Shown here in pieces: positions 50,710-60,969 of a stretch of 64,000 nt of DNA. The notes beneath the pieces were generated by a model. The model searched no databases, was not told the origin of the DNA, and saw only the letters and a list, made by a program, of their open reading frames with translations. Source of the stretch: Saccharomycopsis crataegensis (lineage: Eukaryota > Ascomycota > Saccharomycetes > Ascoideales > Saccharomycopsidaceae). The stretch's first letter is position 1; each line of letters begins with the position of its first letter. A program made the translations under genes and the position numbers. Where the stretch lies: the NCBI RefSeq assembly GCF_037102585.1, contig NW_027043830.1:372001-436000 (forward strand), given 5' to 3'.

Positions 50710-51339
50710 TCAATGACTCACCGCCCTCTTCCTGATTTCCTTAAACTCAGAATAAGTAATGTGCGATTTCTCCCCTTTATATCTCGTCAAACTAATATCC
50801 AACTTGCCAAAATCGGTGATTGACCGAGGTCCCCCACCTTTGGCCACCAAATATCTCATGGTGGTTTCTTTATCCCAATTTTGTTCTACCGCCACATCAG
50901 GTAAAAAAGTGGCGCTTCTAAGACGATTATGATAAGTGAACGAGATTCTTATCCCATGGGTCCCGAGATCCCAATCCCATATGTCTTCGACTTTTTCAAA
51001 ATCTTTCAACAAGGTAATATCACAACTCAATTCCTCAAGTTCTTCGAGCTCAATGGGGTCGAATCTGTTGTCTTGAAAAGCGGCAGTCAACGCAAACTCT
51101 TTAATTCCTGACTGGATTTCCATGGGAGAAAATGTCCCAATACACCCACGGAGCTCCTTTTCTGAGCCCACTATGATGTTCCAAGTAACGAACAATGGAT
51201 GCTTTTCTGTTCTGTGGGAGATAGGCACTCCATAGCATGATTTGAAGGATGATAGAGATAAAGGAGGTCTGATTCTATGTAACTTGGAGTAGAGTATCTC
51301 GAAAGCGTATGCGACATAAGGGGAGCCAGGAAGAGACAT
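50710..51339 (-). CDS. AMMECR1-domain protein
   Basis: A 209-residue protein that is essentially one AMMECR1 domain, with the invariant motif LRGCIGTF (about 78-85), followed by ALTAAFQDNRFDPIELEELEEL and GTHGIRISF. The family is found in archaea, bacteria and eukaryotes, including S. pombe and S. cerevisiae (YOR289W). The biochemical function is unknown; human mutations cause Alport-associated disease. ATG 51339 is the first Met of the frame. Confidence 0.93.
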   Translation of the reverse strand: MSLPGSPYVAYAFEILYSKLHRIRPPLSLSSFKSCYGVPISHRTEKHPLFVTWNIIVGSEKELRGCIGTFSPMEIQSGIKEFALTAAFQDNRFDPIELEELEELSCDITLLKDFEKVEDIWDWDLGTHGIRISFTYHNRLRSATFLPDVAVEQNWDKETTMRYLVAKGGGPRSITDFGKLDISLTRYKGEKSHITYSEFKEIRKRAVSH

Positions 51340-51622
51340 TTTTATAGTTATATGCCGTTTCTCTGCTAACTAATATTGATAAACGGCAGTCATATGAATG
51401 AGACGAAACTAACAGAATAATTAACAAAATGTGTCAAAAGATGGGATTGGCATTTAGGGGGTGGCGATGACCTCGTTTGGTTACGCAGCACTTTTGAAGG
51501 GCTGCTGAGAAAATATGCGTTGGAAAACAGCCAAAAAAAATATATGGGATAAATAAATAAAAAATAACGCGAAACATCTATTATACCGTGCTAAACATAG
51601 ATATATTATTAGAGACACAAAA

Positions 51623-53371
51623 ATGGTTTCGAAAAGAAGATCGTCAAGAGTGCCCGATCAGCTGAAAAAGCTCAAAAAACCCAAAGTGGATGATGAATTG
51701 TACGATTTTTTCAAATCCACGATGGCCCTTGCCCAAGAATTGCGAGACGGTCCAAGATTGATCAAAACCCAATTTATGAGACTACCTTCTAAGAAGCTTT
51801 ACGCTGATTATTACGAGAGGATTAAAATCCCGGTGTCTTTTCAGGAAATCAAGGAAAAAATCAACAATAACGCTTATGGAGATGCCAAAGAATTCTTGGC
51901 GGACTTCGAATTGATGTCAGATAATGCCTCCGAATATAACTTGAAAGAAAGTTTGATCGCCATAGATGCTGCCAATATTTCCAACTTTGTTCGGGATCAA
52001 GTGGAACAGTTCCTTAAAGAAGATGTTGGCGAAAGTGCTGAAAAAAAGGCCGAGGCCAAAGAATCGGGAACCAGATTGAAATTGAAATTGAATAATAGTT
52101 CAAAAACAAAGACTAAGGAGGCCGAAGAACCAGTGGACACCAACTTTCTCAATAAGAGCATCAATGCAGACCTTAGGCACAAACTTCAAGACTTGTTGGA
52201 AAAATTGAAGAATTTTACAGAAAATGATGAACCAATAGCCGATGTTTTCCTCGAAGAACCTTCCAGAAAACTATATCCAGATTACTATACCATCATCAAA
52301 AAGCCAATAGCCATAAACACCATTCTCAAAGGCTTGAACAATAAGAAGTCTTCAAAATATTCAAAAGTCGAGAATTTTTTTGCTGATATGAATTTGATGT
52401 GGAAAAACGCCCAAACTTACAATGAAGAAGACAGTTTAGTTTATCATTTTTCGGAGGTTTTATCCAAACATTTCAATGAATCATTATGCCAGCTTGCCAA
52501 TGATGAAGGATTGACGATTCCAGGGTTGAGCGAAAAGGTTGATCTCCCTGCCCCAGGACACAAAAAGAAAGGTAGATCAACAAAGCATACTGCTGGTGCT
52601 GGAAGTTCGTTAAAACTCAAGCTTTCTAAACTGTCTGCCCCAATGAAAAAAGAGACCAAATCGGTCAAGGACGAAGTAGAAGATGAAATACCGGAAGAAG
52701 CCGAAGAAGAAAAAGAACCAGAGGCTAAGAAAGAGGATGAGGAGGAGGAGAAACAAGAAGAAGAAGAAGAAGAAGGAGAAGAAGAAGCTCGGGTAGCAGA
52801 ACATGAAAAGTCAGAGGACGCTAGAAAGCCAAGAAGAAGAGTAAAAGACGGGGATTATGCGTTGATCAGAATGGTTTCTATCAATTCGTCAAGACCCAAA
52901 GGGTTTGGAAACCAAAGGATGCATTATGGCCAAACCGGGTCCGATTCACAATTTGCGAACACGGTTTTCCAAAATTGGTTTGAATACAATTTTGAAGCTG
53001 GTGACTACAAAATTTCCAACGTTGCATTAAACTTGCCAGTTTTCAACAATATTTCAAATAAGGGGGCCCTTACAGTATTTGCCACTTTGCGTGACGATTT
53101 GGTAGATAAAAAATATGAGAACTTCCTCACAGTTAATGATGAAAGAGTCAAACCCAGCCCAAGTATAACTTATGCAGATAGTGATAAGGTATTGACAACG
53201 AGGTATGATTTGAAGTTGGCGATGGGGTTGAATAATATCCGGATATCCGCCAAAGTTCTTAGGGACAATACTGTCAGTGGTGGGATTGATAGTAGTAATA
53301 TCCTCACTGTCAAAGATATGGAAAGATTACCAGAAGAACATATTGATTTCTGGGTTAACGTCTGCCAATAA
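51623..53371 (+). CDS. RSC4: RSC chromatin-remodelling subunit Rsc4 (tandem bromodomains)
   Basis: A 582-residue protein (S. cerevisiae Rsc4 is 625). Two bromodomains follow each other (about 25-135 and 180-285), with signature elements LYADYYERIKIPVSFQEI and LYPDYYTIIKKPIAINTIL and the acetyl-lysine Asn regions MSDNASEYN and MWKNAQTYN. An acidic Glu/Lys-rich linker (about 350-400) leads to a conserved C-terminal domain (PEEHIDFWVNVCQ end). Tandem bromodomains with this tail fit Rsc4 better than Rsc1/2, which also carry a BAH domain. Confidence 0.9.
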   Translation: MVSKRRSSRVPDQLKKLKKPKVDDELYDFFKSTMALAQELRDGPRLIKTQFMRLPSKKLYADYYERIKIPVSFQEIKEKINNNAYGDAKEFLADFELMSDNASEYNLKESLIAIDAANISNFVRDQVEQFLKEDVGESAEKKAEAKESGTRLKLKLNNSSKTKTKEAEEPVDTNFLNKSINADLRHKLQDLLEKLKNFTENDEPIADVFLEEPSRKLYPDYYTIIKKPIAINTILKGLNNKKSSKYSKVENFFADMNLMWKNAQTYNEEDSLVYHFSEVLSKHFNESLCQLANDEGLTIPGLSEKVDLPAPGHKKKGRSTKHTAGAGSSLKLKLSKLSAPMKKETKSVKDEVEDEIPEEAEEEKEPEAKKEDEEEEKQEEEEEEGEEEARVAEHEKSEDARKPRRRVKDGDYALIRMVSINSSRPKGFGNQRMHYGQTGSDSQFANTVFQNWFEYNFEAGDYKISNVALNLPVFNNISNKGALTVFATLRDDLVDKKYENFLTVNDERVKPSPSITYADSDKVLTTRYDLKLAMGLNNIRISAKVLRDNTVSGGIDSSNILTVKDMERLPEEHIDFWVNVCQ

Positions 53372-53700
53372 AGGTTATTCTTAATTATTTTATCTGTGGA
53401 TTTTTCTTGCTTCTTATTATCTTTCTAGTTTTTTTTTTTGTTTTTTTAAAAACTTCTTTTGTAAATTAATAAATTTTTAGTGCTTTAGGTTCTTTTTTTT
53501 TTTTTTTTTTTAGATAATATTATTTACTTGTAGAGCTATAAGTGTTTATTACATGGTCAAGAAATAAGATAGGAATCCTGATACCCTTTTATTATTTGTC
53601 CAATATGTACATGTTAAATGTTTTTAATCCCCTGTTTTGACCAGAATGTGTGTTTCTGCTCTTTGAATTTATTTTGTTATACACTGCAACAAAAAACAAA
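53372..53700. other. Convergent 3' region, RSC4/CMC2
   Basis: T-rich, with poly-T runs at 53429-53448 and 53490-53511. No gene seen. Confidence 0.55.
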
Positions 53701-54092
53701 TTATTGTTGAGCTCTTCTTTTCATCTCTTCCTCGATCACTTTCTTCAACTTCATGTCCTTCCCGTATTCTTCTTCCTTCATTTTTTTCCATTTCTCCTCG
53801 GTGACCTTACGTTTGTTTCTTCTTTCTTGAAGATCAGCAATACTTTGGGCGATTCTGGTTTCGTGAAGACATTTCGATAAGTTATCTTTAGGAACGTTAC
53901 AGAGCCCAAATGCCTTCTTGACGAACTCGGCCTTATGACATTCATTCAAGGCTTGAATGTAATATTCACAGTCTGTATTATAAAAGCGTTAGTACACAAG
54001 CCCAAAAAGTTTGGAAGATTCAACAACAACAACTGATTCACTATTAAGTCATACTCACCAGAAAATCTATCACCTTCAAGAAGAGGATGCAT
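53701..54092 (-). CDS. CMC2: Twin CX9C mitochondrial protein Cmc2 (two exons)
   Basis: Exon 1 is 54059-54092 and exon 2 is 53701-53972. The 86-nt intron (53973-54058) has a GTGAGT donor, TACTAAC and a CAG acceptor. The product is 101 residues (S. cerevisiae Cmc2 is 109). The join gives MHPLLEGDRFSDCEYYIQAL, matching the Cmc2 start, and provides the first cysteine. The twin CX9C motifs are Cys13/Cys23 and Cys36/Cys46. A charged helical tail follows. Cmc2 sits in the intermembrane space, is oxidised by Mia40, and is needed for cytochrome oxidase biogenesis. Confidence 0.95.
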
Positions 54093-54341
54093 TCTATAGT
54101 AGCAGTATTATTGTTATTATTTTTGGTTTGTAGAATGACGTTCATTCTGTGCGATTTCAATCCCAAATTTTTCTCCTAATAATAATCTTTCCCCAAGTTA
54201 ACCGCACGCGAGTCGAAGTGTGTTTGTTTTTTTTTCCCTTCCGTTAAGATTTGTGGGTGTCAAAAAATGTGAATCAAAAAATCTCGTTAGCCTAGACATA
54301 ATAATCCAATATTACAGATCAAGGAAGGCAATGGTCACAAT

Positions 54342-57300
54342 ATGACCAGCGTGAACAATGGCCTGATATATCAACTTGGTAACGACTCGGCCCATAGTTT
54401 CGTACAGCCGAGCTCGTTATTGAAGAGCGAGTTGAAGACTACATCATCGTTTGCGGATTTGTATGATTTGCAAACCCAATTAGAAACCAAGAAGAAATTA
54501 CAAGAAGGCGCCCACAAGTTACTACAAACCACCGAGAAAGACATAGTAAGTGGGAAGTATGATAAACAACCCGAGAAGCGGAAAGTGAAGCGTCTTGAAG
54601 CCCAATTGGAGTTGAATAATGTCAATAGACAAATCATGACTTTGGAACGGAAGATAGAGGCCGTGAAACGACTCCAGGCCCAAGAAACCACCAACAGCTT
54701 TTCTTATATGAAAGGAGCTGGACAAACCAGGAACGATGATACCACAACCCATTTGATCCCAAACAACCCCATACATAATATAACTTTTGCCAGTACACAT
54801 AGCTCCACTGCGTCAACTCCGATGTTGGATGACCCCCTAGCCAATCATCATGAAGATGATAGTGTAATACATTACGATTCTCTAGAATATACCGAAGATG
54901 AAAACCTTTCGCAATTGACTCCGTCACAAGGAACAACCACTTGGTTCCTTAGTGAATTACTACAATCATTAGGTCAAAAAAGCGAGGAAGAGGAATTTTA
55001 CATTGAGAAGTCTAACCAGGTGGTCGATGTGTTGAAAAATAATCCCGATATAATTAATAATTTAGTTTTTTCAACTTTGGGTCATAGAATCCAGTTCTTA
55101 TTATTGAGCGATTCAAAAGAAGTCATTGCTTGTGGTTATAGAATTGCCAGATATGTCATTACTGATATAAACTCACTACGATTGATTAAATCATTGAGAG
55201 TCCATCATTTTTTGATCTTTTCGCTATCAAAATCTTCGAAATTTAACGTGGAAAGAGAGCAAGCGATAAAGTTGATTAGACGGTATTTTGATATTGAAGA
55301 TGGGCATCGAGAATTGAGCGTTGGAGTGGTTAAAACCTTAGCGATGATTGTTGGTTCCGTTGACGATGAACTCAAAGGGTTAATTACTGAGACTTTGTGT
55401 GAGTTGATGTTATTGGACTGTAAATTGGTATATGAAGCCAACGGTGTCAAATCGATCATCAAAATTATTAATGAAGGACCAATGGAGCTTGCTTGTATGT
55501 GCGGGATGATTCTTTCAAAAATTTTGGATTCCCCAAATGCTAGAAAATACTTGAGGAATGGGGAAGAATTGGGACAGATTGTTTATTATTTCGTCAACAA
55601 TTTTGACAATATTCCTGATAGATCGAGCCTGAATAATAATGATAAGTCGGGAAAACCTAACAAGATTCACTTGAGTACGGAAAAACTTCATAACAGTGCG
55701 TTCATAATATCGAGTTTTTTGAAGACTTGGGTAGGATTATCTGCGTTTGCTGTCAATGATTTTGATATCCTTAAGACCCTCATTGCTAGTCTTTCATACG
55801 ATATCCCGATCTTGAGGGACGTTTTAATGGATATCTTTTTTGACATTTTGAAAATTAGATCTTTACCTTGGATGAACAATTATTCTACTTCTTCTGCTGC
55901 TGCTATCAATAGAAGAGCTTCCCAGCTTGCTCCTCCGACAAATCAGAGCCAGCCCAGTGTTTACGCTTCTGATTCAAACCAAGTGACGATTATTAGCCAT
56001 TACACCACAGTTCTCTTGGCAATTTTGTTGAAGTGTGGGCTTGTTGAGCAAGTCACGTTAATTTCTCAAAATAGCACTGACGAAATCAATCGTCGTAAAT
56101 CGATGTTCTTATTGACAGAAATCTTTAGTTATTCGGTGAATTTGTTACCACGGCTGACCTGGGAACCCCATTTTGAACTGGCTTCTATGCTTGGTGAAAC
56201 TGGAGTATCATTGTTCACTAATACTCAGGCGGCGCAAACCGCGGCTTTCCAATTGGAGAAAATCACCAGAAAGTTGTATAAAAATCGAACCACTTATAAT
56301 ATCCCCCCGGTGATATTCAATCCTTATTTTGTCTATTCTGAAAACATTGCGGCGATCATTTCGTCTAATATTGATGATATGCAACTTCGAAGAATGATTG
56401 ATGATACCAAGGTTTTAATCACCAAACGATTTACTGATTGGGGGTGGGATACTATTATGGAAATTATTAAAGGACCGTTCAGGATCCCCAAGAAGTTTGA
56501 AGAGTGTTTGAAGAATCAATTCAAGTTTGTCAAGCGAATGATGTCATTTTATCGACCATTTAAACGGAAGTTTATGCTCATTAAAAAGACCAAAAATTAT
56601 CAGAAATATATCAATATTGGGGTGGCGTTATTTGAAACTTTGCTTTCTCATAATGAAGGAACAAGGTATCTATCAGAAAACAAACTATTGCCCCAAATTG
56701 CTGAATGCTTAGCTCAAGTAGACCCGGTCAGTGGGTTATACGCCGAAAACCCGATTTTCAGTAAACATAACTTGAAGACCACGTTGAGTTCAGGTTATTT
56801 CAAAATGCTTGGGGTATTGAGCAAATCACGCAATGGGTTGGCATTACTAAGAAAATGGAAAATTTTCAGTATATTGCACCATATTATCAATGAACGGGGG
56901 CGAGAGGATTTGATTCTCGGTTTTTTATCGGAATTCGATTATAATTTGCCGAGTCAGCTAAGAATTATCTTTGCGCATTCTTTGACTTCTTGTGATAGTT
57001 CGATCAGAATGTTTAGTACCAAACATTTAGCGGTGATTTTGACCCATGCCACCACCGCGTCGTGTTCCAAATGGGCCGTGGGATTATTAATCAATCAACT
57101 ATATGATCCGGGGATGGAAATTTGTAACATTGCGGTGCAGATCTTGGATGCCCATTGCTTGGACCCCCGAAATATCGGCGGGGTGGTGAAATATAAACCA
57201 TCGTTGGACCACCTTGGAAACATTGGGGCTCCATTACTATTACGATTTTTGTCAACTCCGTTGGGATTTAACGATTTGCTAGAGATTGATTTCATCGAAA

Positions 57301-58421
57301 AGGAAATGCAGGATTGGTACGTTAGGAAAAACGACTTGTACGTGCTAGAAATTGAGAATTTGTTGAATGAAGAATATATGCCATTCCGTACCAATGGCCC
57401 GTCTTCTTTGGAAACCGGAAATATTTTGGGCTCCTCCCCCTCAGGTACGGTTTTTTCTAATGGTAATAATGGCAATGGACCGGGGCATAATCCATCATCA
57501 TCAATACTTCCCCCTGGCGACGATCTTATGAATGATGATTTGAATATTGATCTACTTTTGAAATCCAAGCGTAATATGATGCCCCACCATTTCTACGGAG
57601 AATTGGTGAAGACCCAAGCGGGATTTGCCTTGCTTCAATCCACAAACCATTTCCAAGTGTTTGTCGATACCATCAAAGAATTGGCGACCGAATCAATTGA
57701 TGAACGCAAGATGTTGCATCTTAGAGGGTGTCTTTGGGCAGTTGGTCATATTGGGATGTCGGAATTAGCGATCGATATGGTGGACGAATCAAATATCATC
57801 CAAGATATCATCCAAATTTGCAAAACCACTAAAGTTTGGAGCATCAAGGGTACGGCGTTCTTCGTATTGGGGCTCCTTAGTAACTTATCCGAAGGGTTAG
57901 AAGTTCTAGATGAATTTGGATGGGACGTGGCTCTCGATGTCAATAACAACCCCACCACGTTTTGTGTACCGAAAAACTTGAAAGACTATTTTAGTATGCC
58001 TCCGGTGGTGTCTGATGAAATTGTCGAGGTGGCTAAGAAATCTAAAGTTGTTGGTTCTGAAATCTTGGATGATAATCAGGTTAGTACAAAGGATTTAGAA
58101 CTTCAAGATTCGGTGGTTTATAAAGATACTGAGGAAGTTCAGCTATCAAATATCGTTGATTTAAAAATTATACAAGCCATTGCCAATTTCAGTATGACCC
58201 CAAGTAATTCAATCAAGCAATTAAACAAGTTGGAAACAAAATATAAAGAAAGATTTTCCAATCCCGATTTGCTTTTGTCAGTGATGTTCATGTTAGAAAA
58301 CTACAGTTTCAAATTCTCTGCAAGAACATTCATCTTACAAATGTTTGCCGATAAAAAAGCTTTAGAGAATGTCATCAAAAAGGATAGAACCAGAATAAAA
58401 AAGTCACAGTTGAACTCGTGA
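54342..58421 (+). CDS. TSC11: TORC2 subunit Avo3/Tsc11 (Rictor)
   Basis: A 1359-residue protein (S. cerevisiae Tsc11/Avo3 is 1430). A coiled N-terminal segment (about 40-110) precedes the long HEAT/armadillo-like Rictor body. Rictor-type stretches include ISSNIDDMQLRRMIDDTKVLITKRFTDWGWD (M/phosphatidyl-binding region), FFKMLGVLSKSRNGL-type repeats, AVQILDAHCLD, and the conserved C-terminal block MLHLRGCLWAVGHIG and WSIKGTAFFVLGLLSN. Avo3 is the scaffold of TOR complex 2, controlling Ypk kinases, actin and membrane homeostasis. Single exon. Confidence 0.92.
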   Translation: MTSVNNGLIYQLGNDSAHSFVQPSSLLKSELKTTSSFADLYDLQTQLETKKKLQEGAHKLLQTTEKDIVSGKYDKQPEKRKVKRLEAQLELNNVNRQIMTLERKIEAVKRLQAQETTNSFSYMKGAGQTRNDDTTTHLIPNNPIHNITFASTHSSTASTPMLDDPLANHHEDDSVIHYDSLEYTEDENLSQLTPSQGTTTWFLSELLQSLGQKSEEEEFYIEKSNQVVDVLKNNPDIINNLVFSTLGHRIQFLLLSDSKEVIACGYRIARYVITDINSLRLIKSLRVHHFLIFSLSKSSKFNVEREQAIKLIRRYFDIEDGHRELSVGVVKTLAMIVGSVDDELKGLITETLCELMLLDCKLVYEANGVKSIIKIINEGPMELACMCGMILSKILDSPNARKYLRNGEELGQIVYYFVNNFDNIPDRSSLNNNDKSGKPNKIHLSTEKLHNSAFIISSFLKTWVGLSAFAVNDFDILKTLIASLSYDIPILRDVLMDIFFDILKIRSLPWMNNYSTSSAAAINRRASQLAPPTNQSQPSVYASDSNQVTIISHYTTVLLAILLKCGLVEQVTLISQNSTDEINRRKSMFLLTEIFSYSVNLLPRLTWEPHFELASMLGETGVSLFTNTQAAQTAAFQLEKITRKLYKNRTTYNIPPVIFNPYFVYSENIAAIISSNIDDMQLRRMIDDTKVLITKRFTDWGWDTIMEIIKGPFRIPKKFEECLKNQFKFVKRMMSFYRPFKRKFMLIKKTKNYQKYINIGVALFETLLSHNEGTRYLSENKLLPQIAECLAQVDPVSGLYAENPIFSKHNLKTTLSSGYFKMLGVLSKSRNGLALLRKWKIFSILHHIINERGREDLILGFLSEFDYNLPSQLRIIFAHSLTSCDSSIRMFSTKHLAVILTHATTASCSKWAVGLLINQLYDPGMEICNIAVQILDAHCLDPRNIGGVVKYKPSLDHLGNIGAPLLLRFLSTPLGFNDLLEIDFIEKEMQDWYVRKNDLYVLEIENLLNEEYMPFRTNGPSSLETGNILGSSPSGTVFSNGNNGNGPGHNPSSSILPPGDDLMNDDLNIDLLLKSKRNMMPHHFYGELVKTQAGFALLQSTNHFQVFVDTIKELATESIDERKMLHLRGCLWAVGHIGMSELAIDMVDESNIIQDIIQICKTTKVWSIKGTAFFVLGLLSNLSEGLEVLDEFGWDVALDVNNNPTTFCVPKNLKDYFSMPPVVSDEIVEVAKKSKVVGSEILDDNQVSTKDLELQDSVVYKDTEEVQLSNIVDLKIIQAIANFSMTPSNSIKQLNKLETKYKERFSNPDLLLSVMFMLENYSFKFSARTFILQMFADKKALENVIKKDRTRIKKSQLNS

Positions 58422-58572
58422 ATAAAAAAAAAAAAATTATGCTTAGTAATGATAATGGAAGTTTCATTTTTGTATTATAGTTTTGATCTAGTATATTTGT
58501 AAGTGTGTTTTAAAAATATCAAATTACATAGATAATGAGTGAATAGGTAAAAAAAAAAAAACAATAGTACTA

Positions 58573-60091
58573 TTACTGAGAGATATTTTCTTTATTGGTC
58601 ACAAAGCTATGTGGGTCAGCTTGTAATTTCTTCGACGATACCCAACCGAAACCAGGAACAAAAATTCTACGGAATGGCTTACCGTTTTTATCCACAGTAG
58701 GAATCTTTCTGACTTGATCTAACGTAAGTGTAATGGTTTTCTTAGCGTGGTTATTATCCTGGTTAATTTCTTGAGATTCTGTTTTGTTGTCAATCTTATT
58801 AACCCTCTCACACAAATTTGATCCAACTTTCTCATTAGAAATTTTCTTTGCACTTTTATTGGCAAAATCATACCATTTCTTTTTACCTTCAAGAGTTTTC
58901 AAATCAAAGACTTTACCACCAACAGATGCAGTGATTGTAGACTTATTTTCCTCTTTAGCTTTCATTAGTGGTGATTTGTTTTTTAGTGGCGGCTTCAAAA
59001 ATTTGCCATCTGAGAAACCATTATTTAAAGAAATGACGTTGGGAGAGGTTATATCAGTTATTGATGAGTCAAGTTTCAAGATGGTGCTAGGAGACATATT
59101 CTGCAATGAATTTGTAGAGGATGAATTGTCTTTAATGCTATCAATCCAGTCTTTCAATTTCCTTATCATGAACCACATATTATCAAGTGAATCAGACATA
59201 TTACCTACTTCAGCGTAAGTTCCTTTAAGACTACTTCCCATTGTATTGAATTGTTCTCTCAACTCATTATTAACTGTATGCATTTCTTTGGAGTTCCGTT
59301 TTACGGTATCGTTCAAGTCATTCATTTCATGGCTTAAGGCATTAATGCCTTCTTTGTTTTCTTTGAAACCACGATTATTGAAGAAGAAATTAACCAACGA
59401 ATGGACTGCTACAAACATTTGAATGAAAGAACTGACCAACAAACCAAAGAAATTAGGCAAATTGAACCTGTTGGTGAGATAGATTTGGTCAGCGCGCTCA
59501 GATATATCTGCCTGGTGGAAACATGATTGGATACTCAATAAAAGCGCCATGTCATTAACCTGACTGGCCACAACATCTAAACAACTTATGAAAAGCAGAA
59601 ATAGTTAATACAATGACCGAGAGATATTGATAGAAAGAAAAGGTAATTTGTACCAACTTGTTCAAAGTAATCGTTGTGTTTTCTGAGAACTCTTTGTTAA
59701 TTTCAAATTGTAACAGTGGACGATAGGTTTGTAAGCAAATCAACCCATCATTAAATTCTGTACACTTCACTATCTTTTTGAATGTTGAAGAGCGAGATGA
59801 TATGAAATCAGATGCCGGGGATATGGACTTTTTGATAGTGAAGCTACACAAAAACAACAATATTTGTCCTAATAATGTGATGATGATGATGACAACTGGG
59901 TTCAAATCATTCAATCCAGTTGCAAACATTTTGCAATTTTGAACAGCGGCCTTTATACCATACAACATTACGAACTGATACAATAATTGATGATCGATGA
60001 AGATAGAATGGAGTTTGAGGAAAAGGAAAAAGGCAGAAAAAAAATTATTGAAAAGTGACTGAATTTTCTCTTGTATAATATTCGTATGCAT
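58573..60091 (-). CDS. Unrecognised membrane / coiled-coil protein in two frames (probable intron)
   Basis: Two overlapping open frames read as one gene. The 5' frame (60091 down to about 59654) encodes two hydrophobic segments (FFSAFFLFLKL and VVIIIITLLGQILLFLCSF) and then a soluble part with KCTEFNDGLICLQTYRP. The 3' frame (59559 to 58573) has another hydrophobic segment (FFGLLVSSFIQMFVAVHSLVNFFF), a coiled coil (about 90 residues), a Lys/Ser-rich linker and a conserved-looking end, RRIFVPGFGWVSSKK. A TATTAAC-like branch near 59610 supports an intron, for example GTACAA donor at 59653 to a CAG at 59560, but the donor is weak and TTTAG at 59577 is an alternative acceptor. I cannot name the family. 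Confidence 0.55.
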
Positions 60092-60404
60092 GCTGGGCTT
60101 ACTTACACAAAAACAAAAAGGAACGAGCCACCTAAAAGTATTGCCGCCAATTTACTATCACACCAGTTGCAAAGTTTTTAAGATACTAAGCGAAGAAATG
60201 GTTTGTTTTTTTCCTTATGTCTTAAATAAATAAATAAATAAACAGACCAATGGACAGAAGTTATCAACGGCTGTCCGCGGCCATGGCATCGACAAAAATC
60301 GCAATTCTTAAAACGCAAAAAATAATAACAATCAAAAAATAATAACAATCAAAAAAACAAAGACAAATAAACAAAATCTGAAAAAAAGGGGACTACAAAT
60401 ATGA
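60092..60404. other. Intergenic between the unknown membrane gene and ESS1
   Basis: 313 bp, with AAT/AAC-rich direct repeats (AATAACAATCAAAAAA twice, about 60325-60356) and a TAAA run at 60223-60242. It would hold the promoter of the membrane gene and the 3' end of ESS1. Confidence 0.5.
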
Positions 60405-60969
60405 TTAACCAAGTCTTTGCACTAAATGCACACCACTATTAGTTTCAACTATTCCGCTCATTTCCCCAACTTTCAAACCGAATGCCGCCTTTTCAAAAGG
60501 TGGTTGCATTTGGCCCTTGGTAAAGAATCCTAAATCACCACCTCTTTTATGAGAAGAGCAGTCCGACTCGGTTTGGGCCAAGTCAGTGAGAGTAACTTCC
60601 CCCGATTTTATTCTTTGTTCGTAGCCTTTTAAGATGTCGATTGCTTCTTGCTTTGAGATGGTGATGTTATCATTTTTCCAAGAACTTGGGTTTCTGGATT
60701 GGTTATGTTTTACAAGCAAGTGAGCAGCCCTGACTTGGGTTGGTTCTTCTTTAAGGGCCAGAAAGTATTCCTTGAGCTGGTCAGTGTTGGTACCTTCAGG
60801 AGGATCCCATACAGACTGCTTGGTTGATGGATTGAAATAGTAGTGGCGATTGTGGGTTTTAGATTTGCGAATTTCCCAACCTTCTGGTAAACCTGTTGCG
60901 ACCTTGGACAGAGTTAGTAGGCTAACACAATGTGCTATAGTAGAGAGAAATCAGTACAACACATACCAT
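60405..60969 (-). CDS. ESS1: Peptidyl-prolyl isomerase Ess1/Pin1 (parvulin; one-codon first exon)
   Basis: Exon 1 is only the ATG (60967-60969). The 64-nt intron (60903-60966) has a GTATGT donor, TACTAAC and an AAG acceptor. Exon 2 is 60405-60902. The product is 166 residues (S. cerevisiae Ess1 is 170). The WW domain (about 5-40) has both tryptophans, in LPEGWEIR (10) and SVWDPPEGT (33). The parvulin domain has HLLVKHNQSRNP, ESDCSSHKRGGDLGFF, GQMQPPFEKAAFGLKVGEMS and GVHLVQRLG. It isomerises phospho-Ser-Pro bonds in the Pol II tail and aids termination. There is no other in-frame ATG upstream of the WW domain, which supports the split start. Confidence 0.92.
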
